From the NCBI RefSeq assembly GCF_020035535.1, contig NZ_CP083350.1, positions 3,134,803 through 3,198,802 on the forward strand: DNA of 64,000 nt, written 5' to 3'. Each line of letters opens with the position of its first letter. Positions within the stretch are counted from its first letter, which is position 1. The position numbers were made by a program, and so were the translations under genes. Under the pieces are notes generated by a model. It was not told where the DNA came from. It was given only the letters and a program-made list of their open reading frames with translations, and made no database searches. Source of the stretch: Ensifer adhaerens (GTDB lineage Bacteria; Pseudomonadota; Alphaproteobacteria; Rhizobiales; Rhizobiaceae). Below, piece by piece: positions 9,619 to 19,771 of this stretch.

Positions 9619-9936
9619 TCAAGCGATCGCGATGAACACGCTTCCGGCCTCGACCTTCACCGGGTACGTTTTCAGGTTGACGCAAACCGGGGCGCCCTTG
9701 GCCTGGCCGGTCTTGTAGTTGAAGCGGCCGTTGTGCTTCGGACATTCGATGATGTCGTCCATCACCAGCCCCTCAGCCAGATGGATATGTTCGTGCGTGC
9801 AAAGCCCGTCGGTTGCGAAATATTCGTCATCCGGGCTCCGGTAGACCGCAAAGGTGCGACCTTCGTGATCAAATCGGATGACGTCTTCCTCGTCGATTTC
9901 GTCCGCCGCGCAGACTTCAACCCAGTTACCGCTCAT
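9619..9936 (-). CDS. mocE: Rieske [2Fe-2S] ferredoxin, MocE-like
   Basis: A 105-residue soluble Rieske-type ferredoxin. The cluster ligands are visible as CTHEH (Cys-x-His, about residues 46-50) and CPKHNG (Cys-x2-His, about 65-70), followed by the usual VCVNLKTYPV strand. It starts with MSGNWVEVC at the ATG 9934-9936; a much longer open frame upstream is the shadow of the oxygenase gene. It lies between the oxygenase gene (30 bases upstream) and the reductase gene (49 bases downstream), so it is the electron shuttle of a three-component oxygenase. In the moc systems the same trio is linked to demethylation of 3-O-methyl-scyllo-inosamine. Confidence 0.9.
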   Translation of the reverse strand: MSGNWVEVCAADEIDEEDVIRFDHEGRTFAVYRSPDDEYFATDGLCTHEHIHLAEGLVMDDIIECPKHNGRFNYKTGQAKGAPVCVNLKTYPVKVEAGSVFIAIA

Positions 9937-9965
9937 GACTTCCTCCCATTTGCTGAGTTCGTTGG

Positions 9966-11060
9966 TTATTCGGCTGCGTGCACGACTGCGTCGCTGTGAA
10001 ACTCTTCCCGGTAAGGCTTCGCGGTCGCCGGTAGGTCGCGCTTCAAGAAATAGTCCTCCTGGCGCAATTGCCGCAGGAAGGCCGGGATCATCTCGCGATA
10101 GCCATGCAGCATTGAAGGGTTCGGCTCTGGCAGATCGTGCTTGATCATCGCGTGCAGCTTCGGCAGCGCGTGATAGGGCACCATCGGGAACATGTGGTGC
10201 TCCACGTGGTAGTTCATGTTCCAATAGACGAAGCGACTGATCGGGTTCATGTAAACTGTGCGGCTGTTCAGTCGATGATCCGTCACGTTGTCCGCAAGAC
10301 CGCCATGCTGCAGCAGCCCGGTCAGCACATGGTGCCAGGCGCCGTAGAGCCGCGGCAAACCAATCAGCATCAGCGGCAGGATCGAACCGAGGTAGAAGCA
10401 AAGTGCGATCGTTGCGGCGTAGATGGCAAACCAGATACGGGCAACGAGGATCGCCTTGGCCTGCTCCATTTCCGGTATGAAGGTCGCCTCCTCGGCACTG
10501 ATGATGCCAAGCGTGTTGCGGACCATGTCGACGATCGCATGCCAGACATCGAGAATGCCGAAGAAGTTGAGGACCAGGCGCAGGAGATCCGGCGGCCGCA
10601 TGACCGCGATCTCGGGGTCGCGGCCAACGATGACCGTATCCGTGTGGTGGCGCGTGTGGCTCCAGCGCCAGGTGACGGGATTGCGCATGATCATGAAGCA
10701 GGCCAGCTGGTAAACGGCGTTGTTCATCCACATCGTCTTGAACGCCGTGCCATGCCCGCATTCGTGCCAGCGGCTGTCGGAGGCCGAACCATAGAGGACG
10801 CCATAGGCGAGGAAGAAGGGAACGGCGGCCCACCAGCTGCCCCAGAAATAGATGCCGAGCCCGCCGAAAAGAACGAGGCAACCGAGCCAGATCGCCGTAT
10901 CGCGAATGGCAGGTCCGTCCTCACGCTTCATCAGTTCCTTCATCTGCTTGCGCGGGATTTCCGTGTGATACCACTCGGCGGCCGAAAGACCGTTGGCGAC
11001 AGCTGCCCGGGCATCACGCCCAAGGAGACTGTAATCTCGCTTCGTTGGAACCATCGCCAT
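9966..11060 (-). CDS. mocD: Fatty-acid-desaturase-fold oxygenase, MocD-like
   Basis: A 364-residue integral membrane di-iron protein. The three histidine boxes are seen as HECGHGT (about residue 106), HTRHHTDT (about 143), and NYHVEHHMFP (about 280), with hydrophobic segments between them. This is the fatty-acid desaturase/alkane hydroxylase fold shared by MocD, the proposed O-demethylating oxygenase of rhizopine catabolism. The ATG at 11058-11060 follows GGAGGAG at a good distance; an upstream in-frame start at 11171 would run into the promoter region. It is the first gene of the minus-strand run and diverges from a LacI-type regulator. The substrate is inferred from neighbours (inosamine or inositol ether) and is not proven. 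Confidence 0.85.
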   Translation of the reverse strand: MAMVPTKRDYSLLGRDARAAVANGLSAAEWYHTEIPRKQMKELMKREDGPAIRDTAIWLGCLVLFGGLGIYFWGSWWAAVPFFLAYGVLYGSASDSRWHECGHGTAFKTMWMNNAVYQLACFMIMRNPVTWRWSHTRHHTDTVIVGRDPEIAVMRPPDLLRLVLNFFGILDVWHAIVDMVRNTLGIISAEEATFIPEMEQAKAILVARIWFAIYAATIALCFYLGSILPLMLIGLPRLYGAWHHVLTGLLQHGGLADNVTDHRLNSRTVYMNPISRFVYWNMNYHVEHHMFPMVPYHALPKLHAMIKHDLPEPNPSMLHGYREMIPAFLRQLRQEDYFLKRDLPATAKPYREEFHSDAVVHAAE

Positions 11061-11171
11061 TTGCTCTCCTCCCTGCGATCCGGCCAGTCCGGCCAGGAGC
11101 GTCCGATGTCGTGCAATGACGATAGGTTGACTTTTGCTAGGTCTCAATGCAGCAATGATATATTCTCTCAA

Positions 11172-11181
11172 ATGACGTCAT
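11172..11181. promoter_or_regulatory. Perfect palindrome in the mocD-like/lacI intergenic region
   Basis: ATGACGTCAT is a perfect 10-base palindrome lying 43 bases before the regulator ATG and about 110 bases before the mocD-like ATG. It differs from the GGAA-N6-TTCC palindromes found before the isomerase and transporter genes. It could be a separate operator controlling the oxygenase promoter or the regulator gene itself. Short palindromes also arise by chance, so the call is weak. Confidence 0.3.
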
Positions 11182-11224
11182 CCAGAGCATTTCATTTGTG
11201 ATGCAAACCTATCAGGAGACATCG

Positions 11225-12256
11225 ATGAGCAACCGTCCGACCATTGCCGACCTCGCGCGCACCGCCGGCGTCAGCGTCGCGACCGTCGATCGCGTCCTGA
11301 ACGGACGACATCCCGTGCGCGAAGAGACTGCGCGCCGTGTCTACGAGGCCGCAAAGTCTATCGGCTACCACGCAGTGGGCCTCATCCGACAGCGCGTCTT
11401 TGAAGATCTGCCGCAGTACAAACTTGGATTTGTCCTGCAGAAGCCGGACCAGTCGTTCTACAAGGCAGTTGCGAAGGAGATCGAAAACGCGGCACTTTCG
11501 CTTTCGAACGCCCGCGTCTTCACGCAGATCGATTTCGTGGCAAATTCCACGCCAACGGCGATTACGGAGAAGCTCCGGGCGGTCGCGGCGCGAAACCAGG
11601 CAGTTGCGCTCGTCGCGCCCGACTATCCGGCAGTGACAGCCGCGATCGAGGAACTGAAGGAGCGCGGGATCCCGGTCTTCTCGCTTCTGTCGGACTTTGC
11701 GGCCGGTGTGCGTGAGGGGTATGTCGGGCTCAACAACCACAAGGTTGGCCGGACCGCAGCCTGGATGATTGCCAAGGCCGCCAAACGACCCGGCAAGGTC
11801 GCGGCCTTCGTCGGCAGCCATCGCTTCCTCGGCCACGAACTTCGAGAGATCGGGTTCCGCTCCTATTTCCGCGAGCATGCGCCGGAATTCGAAGTGCTTG
11901 ATACCATGGTCAATCTCGATACGGCCGAGATCACGCACGAGGCGACACTGAACCTCCTGCAACGCCATCCGGATCTTATCGGCTTCTACGTCTGCGGCGG
12001 GGGCATGGAAGGTGCCATCTCGGCGATCCGCGAGGAAAAGCTGCAAGGCAAGCTTATTGCCGTCGTCAACGAATTGACGCCGGAGTCCCGGGCGGCCCTT
12101 GGAGATGATGTCGTCACGCTGGCGATCTCAACCCCGACTGCGACGCTCGCACGCGAAACGATCAATCTGATGATCCAGGCAGTCGACAAAGGCCCCACGG
12201 GCGCCCCTGGGCAAACCTTCCTTCCCTTCGACCTCTTCACGCCAGAAAATATCTAG
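11225..12256 (+). CDS. LacI-family transcriptional regulator
   Basis: A 343-residue repressor-type protein. The N-terminal helix-turn-helix reads TIADLARTAGVSVATVDRVL with the LacI hinge following (RVYEAAKSIGYHAVGL). Residues from about 65 on form a periplasmic-binding-protein-like ligand domain, like that of sugar and inositol regulators. The ATG at 11225 follows AGGAGAC; an in-frame ATG nine codons earlier lies before this ribosome site. It is divergent from the oxygenase run and 175 bases before the isomerase gene. Palindromes before the isomerase and binding-protein genes are its likely targets. The inducer is presumably the compound carried by the adjacent transporter. Confidence 0.9.
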   Translation: MSNRPTIADLARTAGVSVATVDRVLNGRHPVREETARRVYEAAKSIGYHAVGLIRQRVFEDLPQYKLGFVLQKPDQSFYKAVAKEIENAALSLSNARVFTQIDFVANSTPTAITEKLRAVAARNQAVALVAPDYPAVTAAIEELKERGIPVFSLLSDFAAGVREGYVGLNNHKVGRTAAWMIAKAAKRPGKVAAFVGSHRFLGHELREIGFRSYFREHAPEFEVLDTMVNLDTAEITHEATLNLLQRHPDLIGFYVCGGGMEGAISAIREEKLQGKLIAVVNELTPESRAALGDDVVTLAISTPTATLARETINLMIQAVDKGPTGAPGQTFLPFDLFTPENI

Positions 12257-12371
12257 CGTAGAATGATAGAAATCCATCATTGACGAAAGACAATGTTGCG
12301 GCAATGCAAGCCCTTTGAGCCACTCGCTCTTTGACTGTCCTCCAGCAGTTGGTGAAATGTCTCCGACGCTG

Positions 12372-12395
12372 TAAATGGAATGAATGTTCCATTTA
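12372..12395. promoter_or_regulatory. Candidate LacI operator 1
   Basis: TAAATGGAA and TTCCATTTA form perfect nine-base inverted arms around a six-base spacer, 36 bases before the GTG of the isomerase gene. The central ATGGAA-N6-TTCC pattern recurs before the substrate-binding protein gene downstream. A repressor site overlapping the promoter of this unit is the simplest reading. Confidence 0.65.
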
Positions 12396-12431
12396 TAGCG
12401 CCTGACCCATCCCCCTGGAGGAGACATTCCC

Positions 12432-13265
12432 GTGACAGCCCTGCCCTTTGCCCTTAATTACCTGCCCTTTGCCCTTAATCATATGACGACACCCGGCCTT
12501 CCGGTCGGCACCTTCTTCGAACTTGCCAGATCCCTCGGGATCTCCTCTGTCGAAATCCGCAACGACCTCTCGGGCAATGCCATTGTCGACGGCACGCCCG
12601 CAAAAGAGGTTGCGGCGCTCGCAAACCACCATGGCATAACGATCATCTCCATCAATGCGCTCCAGCGCTTCAACGAATGGAATTCGAACCGCCAGAAAGA
12701 AGCCGAAGAACTGATCGCCTATGCGCACGACTGCGGCGCCAAGGCTCTCGTCCTCGTGCCCGTCAACGACGGTTCCGGCCAGAAGGATGGTGAGCGACAG
12801 GCAAATCTGCGCCAAGCCCTTAGCGCGCTGAAACCGATGCTGGACGCGGCTGGCATTATCGGTCTGGTCGAACCGCTGGGCTTCGAAATCTGCTCGCTTC
12901 GCTCGAAGACCGAGGCTGTTCAAGCGATCAAGGCAATCGGGGGAGAAAAGACCTTCCGCCTGGTGCACGATACGTTCCACCACCACCTTGCGGGCGAACC
13001 TGCGACCTATGCCGAGATGACCGGGCTTGTGCATATTTCCGGCGTGACCGACGGCGAAGTCGCCGTCTCCGATCTGCGCGATTCGCATCGGGTCCTGGTC
13101 GATCAGGACGACCTTCTCGACAATGTCGGACAAATCCGGCGCCTGCGTGCCGAGGGTTATGCCGGACCGCTTTCCTTCGAGCCGTTTGCTGCCGAAGTTC
13201 ATGCGGTAGCAGATCCGGCGGCTGCGATAAGGCAGAGCGTCGATCACATTCAAACGCGTATCTGA
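12432..13265 (+). CDS. IolI-like inosose isomerase/epimerase (TIM barrel)
   Basis: A 277-residue sugar phosphate isomerase-type TIM barrel of the IolI/xylose-isomerase-like group, which interconverts keto-inositols. The metal ligands expected from IolI can be seen in order: Glu in LVEPLGFE, Asp/His in HDTFHHH, His in LVHISG and Glu in SFEPFA. The GTG start is supported by GGAGGAG eight bases upstream. Seven codons are duplicated in frame at the N-terminus (LPFALNY then LPFALNH), so the true ancestral start may be one unit shorter. A candidate operator precedes it and the sugar ABC transporter follows. It fits turnover of an inositol-like ring; MocC belongs to a related but different branch. 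Confidence 0.85.
   Translation: MTALPFALNYLPFALNHMTTPGLPVGTFFELARSLGISSVEIRNDLSGNAIVDGTPAKEVAALANHHGITIISINALQRFNEWNSNRQKEAEELIAYAHDCGAKALVLVPVNDGSGQKDGERQANLRQALSALKPMLDAAGIIGLVEPLGFEICSLRSKTEAVQAIKAIGGEKTFRLVHDTFHHHLAGEPATYAEMTGLVHISGVTDGEVAVSDLRDSHRVLVDQDDLLDNVGQIRRLRAEGYAGPLSFEPFAAEVHAVADPAAAIRQSVDHIQTRI
12441..12482 (+). repeat. 21-base in-frame tandem duplication at the isomerase N-terminus
   Basis: Two adjacent 21-base units beginning CTGCCCTTTGCCCTTAAT match at 19 of 21 positions and add seven residues (LPFALNY/LPFALNH). The frame is kept. It lies between the GTG start and the first barrel strand. Confidence 0.9.
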
Positions 13266-13334
13266 GCCACTGCTGCTGGCTGCGGGAAAACGTTGAGGAG
13301 CGCTGCAACAGGCCTTGACGGCGCCCTCATAAAA

Positions 13335-13380
13335 TGGAATACATATTCCGTAATCGCAATTTACTGGTTCGTTTATTCCG
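13335..13380. promoter_or_regulatory. Candidate LacI operators 2 and 3
   Basis: TGGAATACATATTCCG at 13335-13350 repeats the GGAA-N6-TTCC pattern of the operator before the isomerase gene. A weaker copy, TGGTTCGTTTATTCCG, follows at 13365-13380, matching the first at 10 of 16 positions. Both lie 117-162 bases before the substrate-binding protein ATG. Two spaced sites suggest cooperative repression of the transporter operon. Confidence 0.55.
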
Positions 13381-13496
13381 TTTTAACTGAAGGCGTAACG
13401 GGAGTGACGCTTTCAAGGTGAATGAGCGCAAATCGGCAAGGATTGCGCTACCGGCAGGAGAAGGTGTTGCCGGGCACCATGTGGAGGAGAGAGACA

Positions 13497-14426
13497 ATGA
13501 AGAAATTCGTGCTGAGTACTGCGCTGGCCGTGATGATGTCGACAGCCGCGCATGCCGAAACCATCGGCGTCTCGATGGCGCGTTTCGATGACAACTTCCT
13601 GACGGTCTTGCGTAACGGCATGTCCGATTACGCCAAGACGCTCAACGGCGTCGAACTGCAGATCGAAGACGCGCAGAACGACGTTTCGAAGCAGCAAAGC
13701 CAGATCCAGAACTTCATCGCGGCTGGCGTGAGCGCCATCATCGTCAACCCGGTCGATACCGATGCGACGGCCGCCATGTCGAAGATCGCAGCCGACGCCG
13801 GCGTTGCGCTCGTCTACGTCAACCGCGAGCCGGTCAACGTCGACACCCTGCCGGAAAAGCAGGCATTCGTCGCCTCGAACGAACAGGAATCCGGTACGCT
13901 GCAGACGCAGGAAATCTGCAAGATGCTCGGCGGCAAGGGCAAGGCCGTCGTCATGATGGGCGAACTCTCCAACCAGGCCGCCCGCATGCGCACGAAGGAC
14001 ATTCACGACGTGCTGGCGACCGACCAGTGCAAGGGCATCGAGATCGTCGAAGAGCAGACCGCGAATTGGGAACGCACTCAAGGGTCCGACCTCGTGAGCA
14101 ACTGGCTCTCGGCCGGCGTTGAATTCGACGCTGTCATTTCCAACAACGACGAAATGGCGATCGGCGCCATCCAGGCGCTGAAGGCCGCCGGCCGTTCGAT
14201 GGACTCGGTCGTCATCGGCGGCATCGACGCAACGCAGGATGCGCTTGCCGCCATGGCTGCGGGCGATCTCGACGTAACGGTGTTCCAGAACGCCGCAGGC
14301 CAGGGCAAGGGTTCGGTCGACGCCGCCCTGAAGCTCGCCAAGGGCGAGGCGGTCGACAAGAAGGTCTACATTCCCTTCGAGCTGGTGACCAAGGAATCCC
14401 TCGACAAGTATCAGGCGAAGAACTGA
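13497..14426 (+). CDS. mocB: Sugar/inositol ABC transporter substrate-binding protein, MocB-like
   Basis: A 309-residue periplasmic binding protein. The N-terminus [21 protein letters not shown] is a signal peptide with AHA-E as the likely cleavage site. The mature part shows type I binding-protein signatures: [38 protein letters not shown] and [16 protein letters not shown]. This matches the ribose/inositol-binding family that includes the rhizopine-binding protein MocB. The ATG follows GGAGAGAGAC, and a longer in-frame extension lacks a signal peptide at its start. It heads the transporter operon behind two candidate operators. The symbol is tentative: a myo-inositol or other polyol ligand would look the same. 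Confidence 0.88.
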   Translation: MKKFVLSTALAVMMSTAAHAETIGVSMARFDDNFLTVLRNGMSDYAKTLNGVELQIEDAQNDVSKQQSQIQNFIAAGVSAIIVNPVDTDATAAMSKIAADAGVALVYVNREPVNVDTLPEKQAFVASNEQESGTLQTQEICKMLGGKGKAVVMMGELSNQAARMRTKDIHDVLATDQCKGIEIVEEQTANWERTQGSDLVSNWLSAGVEFDAVISNNDEMAIGAIQALKAAGRSMDSVVIGGIDATQDALAAMAAGDLDVTVFQNAAGQGKGSVDAALKLAKGEAVDKKVYIPFELVTKESLDKYQAKN

Positions 14427-14592
14427 TCGCCTGCATCGAGAGCGCGGGGTATCTCGCGCTCTCGTTCAAAAGCAAGTCCCGCTGCGGATGTCTGCGTCCT
14501 TTTGGATGCGACCTGCGATTAAATGGGCTGGTGACCCGCCAGTGATGAGGACTTTTCCGCGACAGCCGGAAACGACGGTGGAGGCAAGGAAC

Positions 14593-16134
<1,542 letters not shown>

Positions 16135-16162
16135 GCGGGAAGCGACCCGACGAAAGGGACGA

Positions 16163-17194
16163 ATGAAAATGGATACCAATGTCGCCGCACAGGGCGCGAG
16201 CACATCGCTCACCGGCGCAAAGCGCCGCCTGCCCCCCGAATTCAACATCTTCCTGGTGCTGATCGGCATTGCGCTCGTTTATGAGGTTCTCGGCTGGATC
16301 TTCGTCGGCCAGAGCTTCCTCATGAACCCGCAGCGCCTGACGATCATGATCCTCCAGGTCTCGGTGATCGGCATCATCGCCGTCGGCGTGACCCAGGTCA
16401 TCATTACCGGCGGTATCGACTTGTCTTCCGGCTCCGTCGTCGGCATGACCGCGATGATTTCTGCAAGTGTCGCCCAGGCCTCCACCTGGCCCCGCGCACT
16501 CTATCCGTCGCTCACCGACATGCCGGCGATCGTCCCGATCGGCCTTGGCATCGGCATCGGATTGCTCGCAGGGTTCATCAACGGCCAGCTCATCGCTCGC
16601 ACGAAAATCCCGCCCTTCATCGCCACGCTCGGCATGATGGTGTCAGCGCGCGGAATCTCCAAGTGGTACACCAAGGGGCAACCGGTCTCTGGCCTCACCG
16701 AGCAGTTCAATTTCATCGGAACCGGCATCTGGCCCGTCATCGTCTTCCTGGTCGTCGCGATCATATTCCACATCGCGCTGCGCTATACCCGCTACGGCAA
16801 GTTCACCTATGCGATCGGCGCCAACGTCCAGGCGGCACGCGTCTCGGGTATCAATGTCGAAGCGCACCTGATCAAGGTATATGCCATTGCCGGCATGCTC
16901 GCTGGTCTCGCCGGCGTCGTCACCGCAGCCCGCGCCCAGACCGCACAGGCTGGCATGGGTGTCATGTACGAACTGGACGCGATTGCCGCTACCGTCATCG
17001 GCGGCACGTCGCTGACGGGTGGTGTCGGCCGTATTACCGGCACGGTGATCGGCACGATCATCCTCGGCGTCATGACCTCTGGCTTCACCTTCCTTCGCGT
17101 CGACGCCTACTACCAGGAAATCGTCAAAGGCCTGATCATCGTCGCCGCCGTCGTCATCGACGTCTACCGACAGAAAAACCGCAAGAAGGCCTGA
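16163..17194 (+). CDS. Sugar ABC transporter permease
   Basis: A 343-residue inner-membrane permease of the RbsC/inositol type with about eight to ten hydrophobic segments. ITGGIDLSSGSVVGMTAMI near residue 80 and GGTSLTGGVGRITGTVIG near residue 275 are characteristic of BPD_transp_2 permeases. It starts at ATG 16163, 28 bases after the ATP-binding gene stop, behind GAAAGGGACGA. It is the last gene of the operon and is followed by a clear intrinsic terminator. It completes a binding protein-ATPase-permease set. Confidence 0.93.
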   Translation: MKMDTNVAAQGASTSLTGAKRRLPPEFNIFLVLIGIALVYEVLGWIFVGQSFLMNPQRLTIMILQVSVIGIIAVGVTQVIITGGIDLSSGSVVGMTAMISASVAQASTWPRALYPSLTDMPAIVPIGLGIGIGLLAGFINGQLIARTKIPPFIATLGMMVSARGISKWYTKGQPVSGLTEQFNFIGTGIWPVIVFLVVAIIFHIALRYTRYGKFTYAIGANVQAARVSGINVEAHLIKVYAIAGMLAGLAGVVTAARAQTAQAGMGVMYELDAIAATVIGGTSLTGGVGRITGTVIGTIILGVMTSGFTFLRVDAYYQEIVKGLIIVAAVVIDVYRQKNRKKA

Positions 17195-17233
17195 CCCTCC
17201 AAAGAAGAACTCTCCTCCCAGTGAAGCCAACTG

Positions 17234-17270
17234 GCCGGGATGATGAAAATCATCCCGGCATTTTGTTTTT
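17234..17270 (+). terminator. Intrinsic terminator after the sugar transporter operon
   Basis: GCCGGGATGAT and ATCATCCCGGC form a perfect 11-base stem with a GAAA tetraloop, followed by TTTTGTTTTT. It lies 40 bases after the permease stop and closes the operon. Confidence 0.92.
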
Positions 17271-17406
17271 GTAGGTAAGCTATTTCGCCGGGCTCGCGCT
17301 ATTTTCCACATATGCTTGGCGCGCAGAGCTGCCCCAGCGCGGGCGCTCTGGCAAAATCGTGGCAATGCACTATATGCGGCACGTCCAAAACTATCGGAGA
17401 CTTATC

Positions 17407-17529
17407 ATGTTGTCGCAGCGCAAGCTTGCGAGCCAGTTTCAGCCGCGTTTCGTTCTTCAGCTCTGGAACGCGATGCTACGGGTACAGACCCGCGAGACAG
17501 CTTCCTTCTTCGGCCAGCGCGGCCGCTAA
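17407..17529 (+). CDS. Possible 40-residue small protein
   Basis: A short open frame beginning MLSQRKLASQFQPRF and ending with RGR, preceded by CGGAGACTTATC, a plausible ribosome site. It lies alone in the 446-base space between the transporter terminator and the histidine kinase stop. It is arginine- and glutamine-rich with no signal peptide or membrane segment. I do not recognise it; the rest of this space (17271-17406 and 17530-17640) holds nothing else I can support. Confidence 0.35.
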   Translation: MLSQRKLASQFQPRFVLQLWNAMLRVQTRETASFFGQRGR

Positions 17530-17640
17530 GCAAGACAATCGAAAATGCCGCAACCATGTGGGTGTGTCGACCTGACCGCCCGCAGACGGATCCTGCTCCT
17601 CCGGCCCGCAATCGCGGCGCCGGACAGAGCCGGTTTCCGA

Positions 17641-19020
17641 CTAGCCCGCCGAAAAGCGGATGGTCACCTTGAGGCCTCTGCCATCAGCCCCTTCGCTAAG
17701 AAGGGTTGTTGCCCCGTAAAGTTCGGCAATCTCCTCGACGATCGGCAGGCCAAGCCCAGATCCCGGAGCTTCGCTTCCCCCGCGCTCAAAGCGGCGCAGT
17801 ACCGCCTCGCGCAGATCTGCGCGAATGCCCGGGCCGTTGTCCTCGACTTCCAGCGCCACGGTCCCCCCGGCTGCGAGAACGCGCGTCGTCACGACGGCGC
17901 CGCGGCCCGCATAAAGCAAGGCGTTGCCGATCAGGTTCTTGAGCATCTCGCCGACCAACAGTGGCTCGGCACGAATGAAAGCATCGCCATCGCCATCGAA
18001 GCCGAGATCGATATCGGCCTCGCCCGCCGCCGGCACGTGTTCCGCCGTGATTTCCCGCACGAGCTCGACCAGATCGACACGCCCCAGCATGCGGGCCTCG
18101 TTCTTCCCGGCCGCATCAATCTTCGCCATCAACAGCAACTGCCCGAGAATACGTTCGGCATTGGCGACCGCCTCGTCGGCCTTTTTCACGGCCCCCTTCG
18201 TCTCCTCAAAGGATCCGGCGCGCTGCGCCAGGGCGAGCTGGGTTCGGATGATTGCAAGCGGCGTCCGCAACTGATGGCTGGCGTTGCCGGTGAAATTGCG
18301 CAGGGCATCAAGTGCGGATTGCAGCCGCCCCATGAAGGAATTGACGGTGTCGACGAGCCCCTGGACCTCGTTCGGCACCCGTTCGCCGATCGGGTGCAGG
18401 TCATCCGGATTGCGCTCCGCGATCGCGTCTCCGAGACGGTAGAGCGGTCGCAGCGAAAACGTGACCGCGATCCAGACGATCACGGCAGCACCTGCGATCA
18501 TCATGCCGAGGCGTAGCGCCGAGCGAACGAGAATGGTCTGCGCCAGTTGCCGCCGCGCGATCGTCGTTTCGGCCACGGTCACGACGAAAGGTACCGAGTT
18601 GATCCCGGTCGAGGCTGAACGGCGAAGTGCGGCAATGCGGATCGGTTCGCCGCGGAAGATCGAATCCGCAAAGGTCGTGGATGTTCCAGGCTCTTCGGCA
18701 AGCGACGGCAGCGTCTGGTAGCCCGTGATGAACTGCCCGGGTGGGCCGTCGACGCGATAGAAAACGCGGTCCTGCGCCGCCGACGTCAACATCTCCAGGG
18801 CAACATAGGGAATATCGACCTCGAGCGAGCCATCCTCCGCAACGACCACGCGTTCCGCAATCGCCAACGCCGAGCCGGCGAGCACGCGATCAGAGACAAC
18901 GTTGGCGGTGGTGACCGCCTCACGGTAGGTGTCCACGAGCGCAATAATGCCGATGACCACCGTCGAAATCAGCAGCCAGCCAAGCAGGCGCCGGCGAAGG
19001 GAGTAGACCGTCGCTCTCAT
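17641..19020 (-). CDS. tctE: Two-component sensor histidine kinase, TctE-like
   Basis: A 459-residue membrane sensor kinase. A transmembrane helix at residues about 10-30 and another near 165-185 bracket a periplasmic sensing domain, followed by HAMP-like sequence. The H-box reads NASHQLRTPLAIIRTQLALA with the phosphoacceptor His. LIGNALLYAG is the N-box and DNGPGIRADL the G1 box. It overlaps the response regulator stop by four bases. Its position near tctCBA and a divergent periplasmic protein supports a TctE role in sensing tricarboxylates, possibly through that periplasmic protein. Confidence 0.88.
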   Translation of the reverse strand: MRATVYSLRRRLLGWLLISTVVIGIIALVDTYREAVTTANVVSDRVLAGSALAIAERVVVAEDGSLEVDIPYVALEMLTSAAQDRVFYRVDGPPGQFITGYQTLPSLAEEPGTSTTFADSIFRGEPIRIAALRRSASTGINSVPFVVTVAETTIARRQLAQTILVRSALRLGMMIAGAAVIVWIAVTFSLRPLYRLGDAIAERNPDDLHPIGERVPNEVQGLVDTVNSFMGRLQSALDALRNFTGNASHQLRTPLAIIRTQLALAQRAGSFEETKGAVKKADEAVANAERILGQLLLMAKIDAAGKNEARMLGRVDLVELVREITAEHVPAAGEADIDLGFDGDGDAFIRAEPLLVGEMLKNLIGNALLYAGRGAVVTTRVLAAGGTVALEVEDNGPGIRADLREAVLRRFERGGSEAPGSGLGLPIVEEIAELYGATTLLSEGADGRGLKVTIRFSAG

Positions 19021-19694
19021 TCCGGCCCGGCCATCTTATCGAGGTAGTAGCCGATGCCGCGGGCCGTGCGCACGGTCAGGCCATGTGGCGCCAAGCGCTT
19101 GCGCAGCCGGCTGACATATTGCTCGATCGCGTTGGGGCTCAGATCGTCGTCGAAGCCGGTCAGCGATTGCATGATCGCGTCCTTGGCGACCACTTTGCCC
19201 GCCCGCATGAACAGAAGTTCGAGAAGCCCGAGTTCACGCGCCGGGATTTCGATCGGCACGCCACCCGAAGAGAAGCTGCGGGTGTTGAGATCGAGCGAAA
19301 CATTGCCGTAGCTGACAGTCGAGGCCCGCAGACCCGCCTGCCGGCGCAGGAGCACCCGCACCCGCGCTTCAAGCTCCCCGACGTCGAACGGCTTGATCAT
19401 GTAGTCGTCGGCACCGAGATCAAGGCCCTTGATCCGCTCCTCGGGCGCGCCCCGCGCTGTGAGGATCAGGACCGCGGCGCGGTTCTGCCGGGCGCGCATC
19501 GCCCGCAAGACGTCGAGCCCGTCCATTTCCGGCAGGTTGAGATCGAGAATGACGAGATCGAAGGTTTCAGTTGCCGCAACCGCATGGGCCGAGGCGCCAT
19601 CGCTCACGACATCGACGGCGTAGCCGCTGCCACGCAATATGGCAGACAAGCCTTCGGCCAGGTCCTGGTTGTCTTCAACAAGCAAGATACGCAA
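19017..19694 (-). CDS. tctD: OmpR-family response regulator, TctD-like
   Basis: A 225-residue response regulator. The receiver domain shows LVEDNQDLAEGL (acidic pocket), LVILDLNLPEMDGLDVL with the phosphorylated Asp, LTARG with the conserved Thr, and DDYMIKPFD with the conserved Lys. The C-terminal winged helix includes VSRLRKRL and VRTARGIGYYLDK. It is first in the pair with the kinase and is divergent from a periplasmic binding protein gene 77 bases away. A direct repeat before the tctC gene is a plausible binding site. Confidence 0.9.
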   Translation of the reverse strand: MRILLVEDNQDLAEGLSAILRGSGYAVDVVSDGASAHAVAATETFDLVILDLNLPEMDGLDVLRAMRARQNRAAVLILTARGAPEERIKGLDLGADDYMIKPFDVGELEARVRVLLRRQAGLRASTVSYGNVSLDLNTRSFSSGGVPIEIPARELGLLELLFMRAGKVVAKDAIMQSLTGFDDDLSPNAIEQYVSRLRKRLAPHGLTVRTARGIGYYLDKMAGPE

Positions 19695-19771
19695 ATATAG
19701 TCACTCCCCGAGCCACTTTATCCGCCGACGCCTTGCTTGTGAACGGTGACACACTGAGGCATTGTGGATTC

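Noticed and set aside
9937..10881. Long minus-strand open frame continuous with the Rieske gene
   Set aside because: It covers the oxygenase gene in another frame and is rich in Arg and Ala with no domain; the Rieske gene has its own ATG and ribosome-site context at 9936.
11188..11205. GCAT...ATGC short dyad beside the lacI start
   Set aside because: Four-base arms around ten bases are too weak to support as an operator.
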